This document shows, one piece after another, positions 60,589 through 64,000 of a stretch of DNA of 64,000 bases. The translations under genes were made by a program, and so were the position numbers. The notes below the pieces were generated by a model. That model had not been told where the DNA came from, searched no databases, and worked only from the letters and a program-made list of their open reading frames with translations. Within the stretch, counting starts at the first letter, position 1. The number at the start of each line of letters is the position of its first letter. This DNA comes from Sialis fuliginosa (lineage: Eukaryota; Arthropoda; Insecta; Megaloptera; Sialidae). The stretch spans positions 11,966,001 through 12,030,000 of the forward strand of contig OY540810.1 of NCBI GenBank assembly GCA_961205875.1, written 5' to 3'.

Positions 60589-61924
60589 TCAGGAAATTTT
60601 AATATTTGCTATTAATATCATTGTTTTCATGTATTTATAACTAATTATGATTTTATGTTCAAGATACCAAGTATTTATACTTAAAAAATACATGAGAACA
60701 ATTTTATTATTACTTAAAATGAAAAATTCTGTAAATAAATAAGTAGATTTGTATTTCCCGCCGCCGGTTTTAGTTGTCATAGAAAACACTAGATGGACAA
60801 AATTACAGTTATTAAAATTAAATGGCCCTTCTTCGCAATTATATTTCGAGATATTAATACGCGCCACGAGAGGCGCTGTGTGACCACATTTTTTAACATT
60901 ATATGTCCCTTCTACTTGTATAATGTTCTGTGGTAAAGAATAACAAGAGAAACAACGTATACGGGAGAGTTGAAACGCAGTAGATATATGAACCATGCAC
61001 TATTTGAGCTCCAGGAAGTGCTGGTATCTATTGAAAAAATTATTAATTATACATATGAAATATCTGGTTTTCGACTCTGCTAAATCGTCAGATTTTAAGC
61101 TCCGCCCTTCTGAAATGATTTACGAACGTCTTGTTTACATTATTTTAAGTCGGCTGATACGTGATACAAAGGCGGCAAGAACGTTGCAAGAAATATTCGT
61201 TACTTATTATCTTTTTCTTTTAAATAAAACAAAAAAAATATGTAATGTTAAAATTATTTGAGATAATTGCTGCTATCAATAATATAATAGATTTTTGCTT
61301 TAAAATAGGTTTTTATAAGTTGTAAGAAATTTAAATTTGTGACGCGATGTTACATTACTGATGATATAATAAGTAAAATTAGATTGATCGTTTTATTCAT
61401 TTCAAATTAATATAAAAATATATCAAAACTAAAAATATGGTTCTGCGGTTTTTTGTATCTACATTGCTTTAAACATAGAATATGGATTGTGGACCGATAC
61501 ATATTACATATAATAATATATACAAAATAAGTTTTTTTTATCTTCTTCAATGAAAATTAAAAATTCTTTTGTTTTTATTTCTCAAATATTATTTATTAAA
61601 ATTACTTTTGACCAAATATCATCGAAATTTTTATTATTTATGTACATTTTTTTGATATTTTGAAGAAATAAAAATCCTTTTTTTAGGCCGACGCGACGGC
61701 TGGAATGTTTCTACATATAAAGAAAAACAGAAAAAATAATAATTCAATATTGCATCCCCTGTCGCGTATGGAGAGTCGTAATTATTTTCATTCGATCCGG
61801 CGGGAAAAATACTATGGGGAAGTACCCTCTCTCGCATAGGAGCCGAAATATTTACAATTTTTTAAGTTCGGTTAGGTAAATAATACATATAGATAATACA
61901 AATTTTTGTATGATAATCGATAAA
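60589..61924. other. Intergenic DNA, no supported gene
   Basis: The 135-codon frame on the minus strand at 60589-60996 has cysteines in its first third, but no domain I recognise and an AT-noise C-terminus. 61075-61200 is less AT-rich and has 'aagctccgccc', which recurs reversed near the window end ('ggcggagcttaagc', 63952). Possibly regulatory or repeat DNA. Confidence 0.35.
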
Positions 61925-62113
61925 CAGGTCAAATTTTACACACCCATTTTTTTATCTAATACATTTTTCGGGATACAAAGTAGCATATGTCGTTCTTCAG
62001 GATGCAAGCTATCTTCCAGCCAAATTTCATGAAGATCGGTTCATCGGTTTAGTCGTGAAAAGGTAAAAAAAACAGACAAACACACTTTCGCATTTGTAAT
62101 ATTAGTATGGATT
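61925..62113 (+). mobile_element. RTE/SINE-type retroelement tail
   Basis: 'acacccatttttttatctaa', 'ttcgggatacaaagtagcat', 'gatcggttcatcggtttagt' and 'tcgcatttgtaatattagta'. The sequence just upstream ('gataatcgataaacaggtc') matches the insertion site of the foldback element at 1170-1186 and 3743-3760, so this is an empty-site sister copy. Confidence 0.65.
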
Positions 62114-62789
62114 TAAAGCAATGAAAAAAAATTGGAATAAAAGATTTCACGATTTCTATTACTAAACATTACATTCTAAAAGGTAAAAAAAATGTACACA
62201 GTAATTTGAATATGACTGAAAGATATAAAACATGTAGTTTATAATGTCTTATCACTAAAAATTCCGAAAAAAATTATGATTTTTTAATTTTTACCCCCAC
62301 CATATTGAATTAAAAACGGGGAATGAGTGAAAATATTTACTGTAATAGTGTATCTAACATAGAATTTCACTTTTATTATAAGTAGCTCATAAAAGTATGA
62401 TTTTTTTTATTATTTTTACCATTTTGGTGAATTTAAAATGGTTTAAGGTGAGAAAAAAAATGTTTTCTTAAACTCTGATACCTCCGATCACCGTTGATCA
62501 TAGTTTCAATTCAATTCTGATACTCTTTCGACTCGAAAAAAAAGTGAAAATAAAAAATCTCTTATTTTTTGATACTTTTCGACTTAAAATCCGCCATTTT
62601 TTTTTTCAGAGCCATAAAAATGTAATTTTGAACCCGGAAATAGAAAGAGCACACTCGAAAATAGTAAAATACATTACTTTTATTTATATTACTTCCATTA
62701 ATTATTCTTAATGAGTTTGGAGCTCAAAGATTGACGAAAAAAATTGTTATTTTGGTCCTTAATAGGTTAAATAGCCGTTACCCAAAAAA
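62114..62789. other. AT-rich intergenic DNA, nothing recognised
   Basis: Long A and T runs with no open frame or shared repeat. Confidence 0.5.
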
Positions 62790-63685
62790 ATTCTATGACG
62801 TCCCTCCCTATTATTCCAAAATTTAAAATTATATTGTTGACTTTAGTATTTATCTTAGGTAGTCTCACCACAGCCTCATTACTAATTTTTTTTTCAGTTT
62901 TTTTGAGCCAGTAGTTACAAAGTTAGAGGGGGGGGGGGCAAAATAAAATATTACTTTTAGTCTCCTATAGGCGCCATTTTTGAGTTAGAAAAAAAATAAA
63001 ATATGGTCATATTCTACTAATTGAGATCTATATTTCGATAACCCACATGCCTAGATATGAAAATTAAAAATTCTGACATCCGTCCCTATTATTCCAAAAT
63101 TTAAAATGATATTATTGACTTTAGTATTTGTCGTTGGTAGTCTCACTAAAGCCACGTTACCAAATTTTTGCAGATTTTTTGAACCAGTAGTTACCGAGGT
63201 AGAAAGGGGGGGGGGCAAAATTAAAAACTGCTTTTAGCCTCCTGCTGGCGCTATTTTTGAGTTAGAAAAATAGGGTCAAATTTTACTTATTGAAATCTAC
63301 ATTTTGATACCCCACACGTCTTGATATAGAATTGTTTTTTTTTTTTTTTTTGATTTGCTTTAAAGCTCCCTGCTGGCGCAATTTTTTATTTTAAAAAAAA
63401 TAAGAAAAAGCGTCAAATTCCACTGGTTTGGTTATACATTTTAACGTGCCACATGCCTTGATATAAAAAAAATATTTTGTTTACCTAACTTCTCCTTAGC
63501 GTCAACCCTGAAAAATTATTTTTTCAACAAAGTACATATTTTACTAGAAGGCATTATTTTACATGTTCAGTAAAAATTTCAAGTTACTAGCTTATATAGT
63601 TAACGAAATATTTTGCTTTTACTGAAAATGACGGACGGACGGACGACAAAGTGAGATTAATAGGGTTTCTTCGGAACCCTAAAAA
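62790..63685 (+). repeat. Repeat family B, second forward copy
   Basis: Two internal units: 'attccaaaatttaaaattat' (62813) and 'attccaaaatttaaaatgat' (63092), each followed by 'agccagtagttac'-type text and a G run (about 62930 and 63207). It ends 'aatagggtttcttcggaacc' as at 47628. It shares the ACGGACGGACGAC block with the copy at 47590-47615. Confidence 0.7.
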
Positions 63686-64000
63686 AGAGTTTGTTCATTA
63701 TTTTAATTTTAATAATACATTTATTATACCAATAATTTTTCCAACTACTAACATAACTTTTTCAATTACATATAAATACATATTCATGTTAGAAATGTAT
63801 CAAATAGATCAGTCGCGCCCGGCGGAAGGTTAAAAATAAAATAATAGTACAAATCACAAGTCACAATGTGTGAAATAGTTAAAGCCGCCTCGATGTTTAC
63901 ATTAACATGAACAGAAACTAGTAATATATATATTAAACTGGTTTGGGTAAAGGCGGAGCTTAAGCTTAGTGTGCTGTCAAGCGAGGGGTACGGGACGGAT
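63686..64000. other. Window end, nothing firm
   Basis: AT-rich, then a GC-richer end from about 63945 with 'aaggcggagcttaagctt' and 'gcgaggggtacgggac'. It could be the edge of another repeat or a promoter. It cannot be resolved from here. Confidence 0.3.

Noticed and set aside
60589-60996. 135-codon minus-strand frame with several cysteines
   Set aside because: No recognisable domain, no splice partner, and the second half reads as AT-rich noise. It could be a small unknown gene, but I cannot support it.
1-64000. LTR retrotransposon, endogenous virus or Polinton
   Set aside because: I found no paired direct long terminal repeats, and no gag, pol, envelope or capsid-like frame anywhere in the window.

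Overview
This is an AT-rich animal nuclear window, almost certainly from an insect. It shows spliced genes with GT-AG introns, non-LTR retrotransposon tails and many palindromic miniature transposons. The eIF3m protein it encodes resembles what I recall of fly eIF3m over most of its length. The repeat vocabulary (for example 'tagctgtgcccgcgacttc' and blocks around 'tgtctgtctgtc') is the kind seen in Lepidoptera, Neuroptera and neighbouring orders. I cannot fix the order from sequence alone.

Layout. Positions 1-32800 hold no gene I can support. They are a nest of mobile-element remains: a foldback element whose arms are satellite arrays (1187-3733), hAT-type elements with 8-bp target duplications (5619-6307, 31128-32295), a Harbinger-like MITE inside another palindrome (21180-22007), a 2.3-kb mariner-type palindrome (25062-27370), a piggyBac-type MITE (28199-28448), and several diverged repeat families present on both strands.

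Positions 32850-45484 (+) carry a complete 11-exon, 731-codon gene for a membrane acyltransferase of the nose-resistant-to-fluoxetine (NRF-6) family. Its introns contain more MITEs. A 151-bp tandem array follows the stop codon and probably lies in the 3' UTR. Positions 46700-48660 are again repeats.

Positions 48721-50525 (-) carry a complete 5-exon gene for translation initiation factor eIF3 subunit M (385 aa). Positions 50526-56121 are AT-rich with only old repeats. Positions 56122-58746 (-) carry a complete 3-exon gene for an RNF168-type RING E3 ubiquitin ligase (570 aa). From 58747 to the end there is no convincing coding sequence, only one RTE-type tail and one more copy of a repeat family.

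The three genes have unrelated jobs: lipid or xenobiotic handling in membranes, translation initiation, and ubiquitin signalling on damaged chromatin. I see no shared regulation and no operon-like or defence-like system. The most unusual things in the window are structural: large palindromes, satellite-armed foldback DNA and nested insertions whose empty sites are preserved in sister copies.
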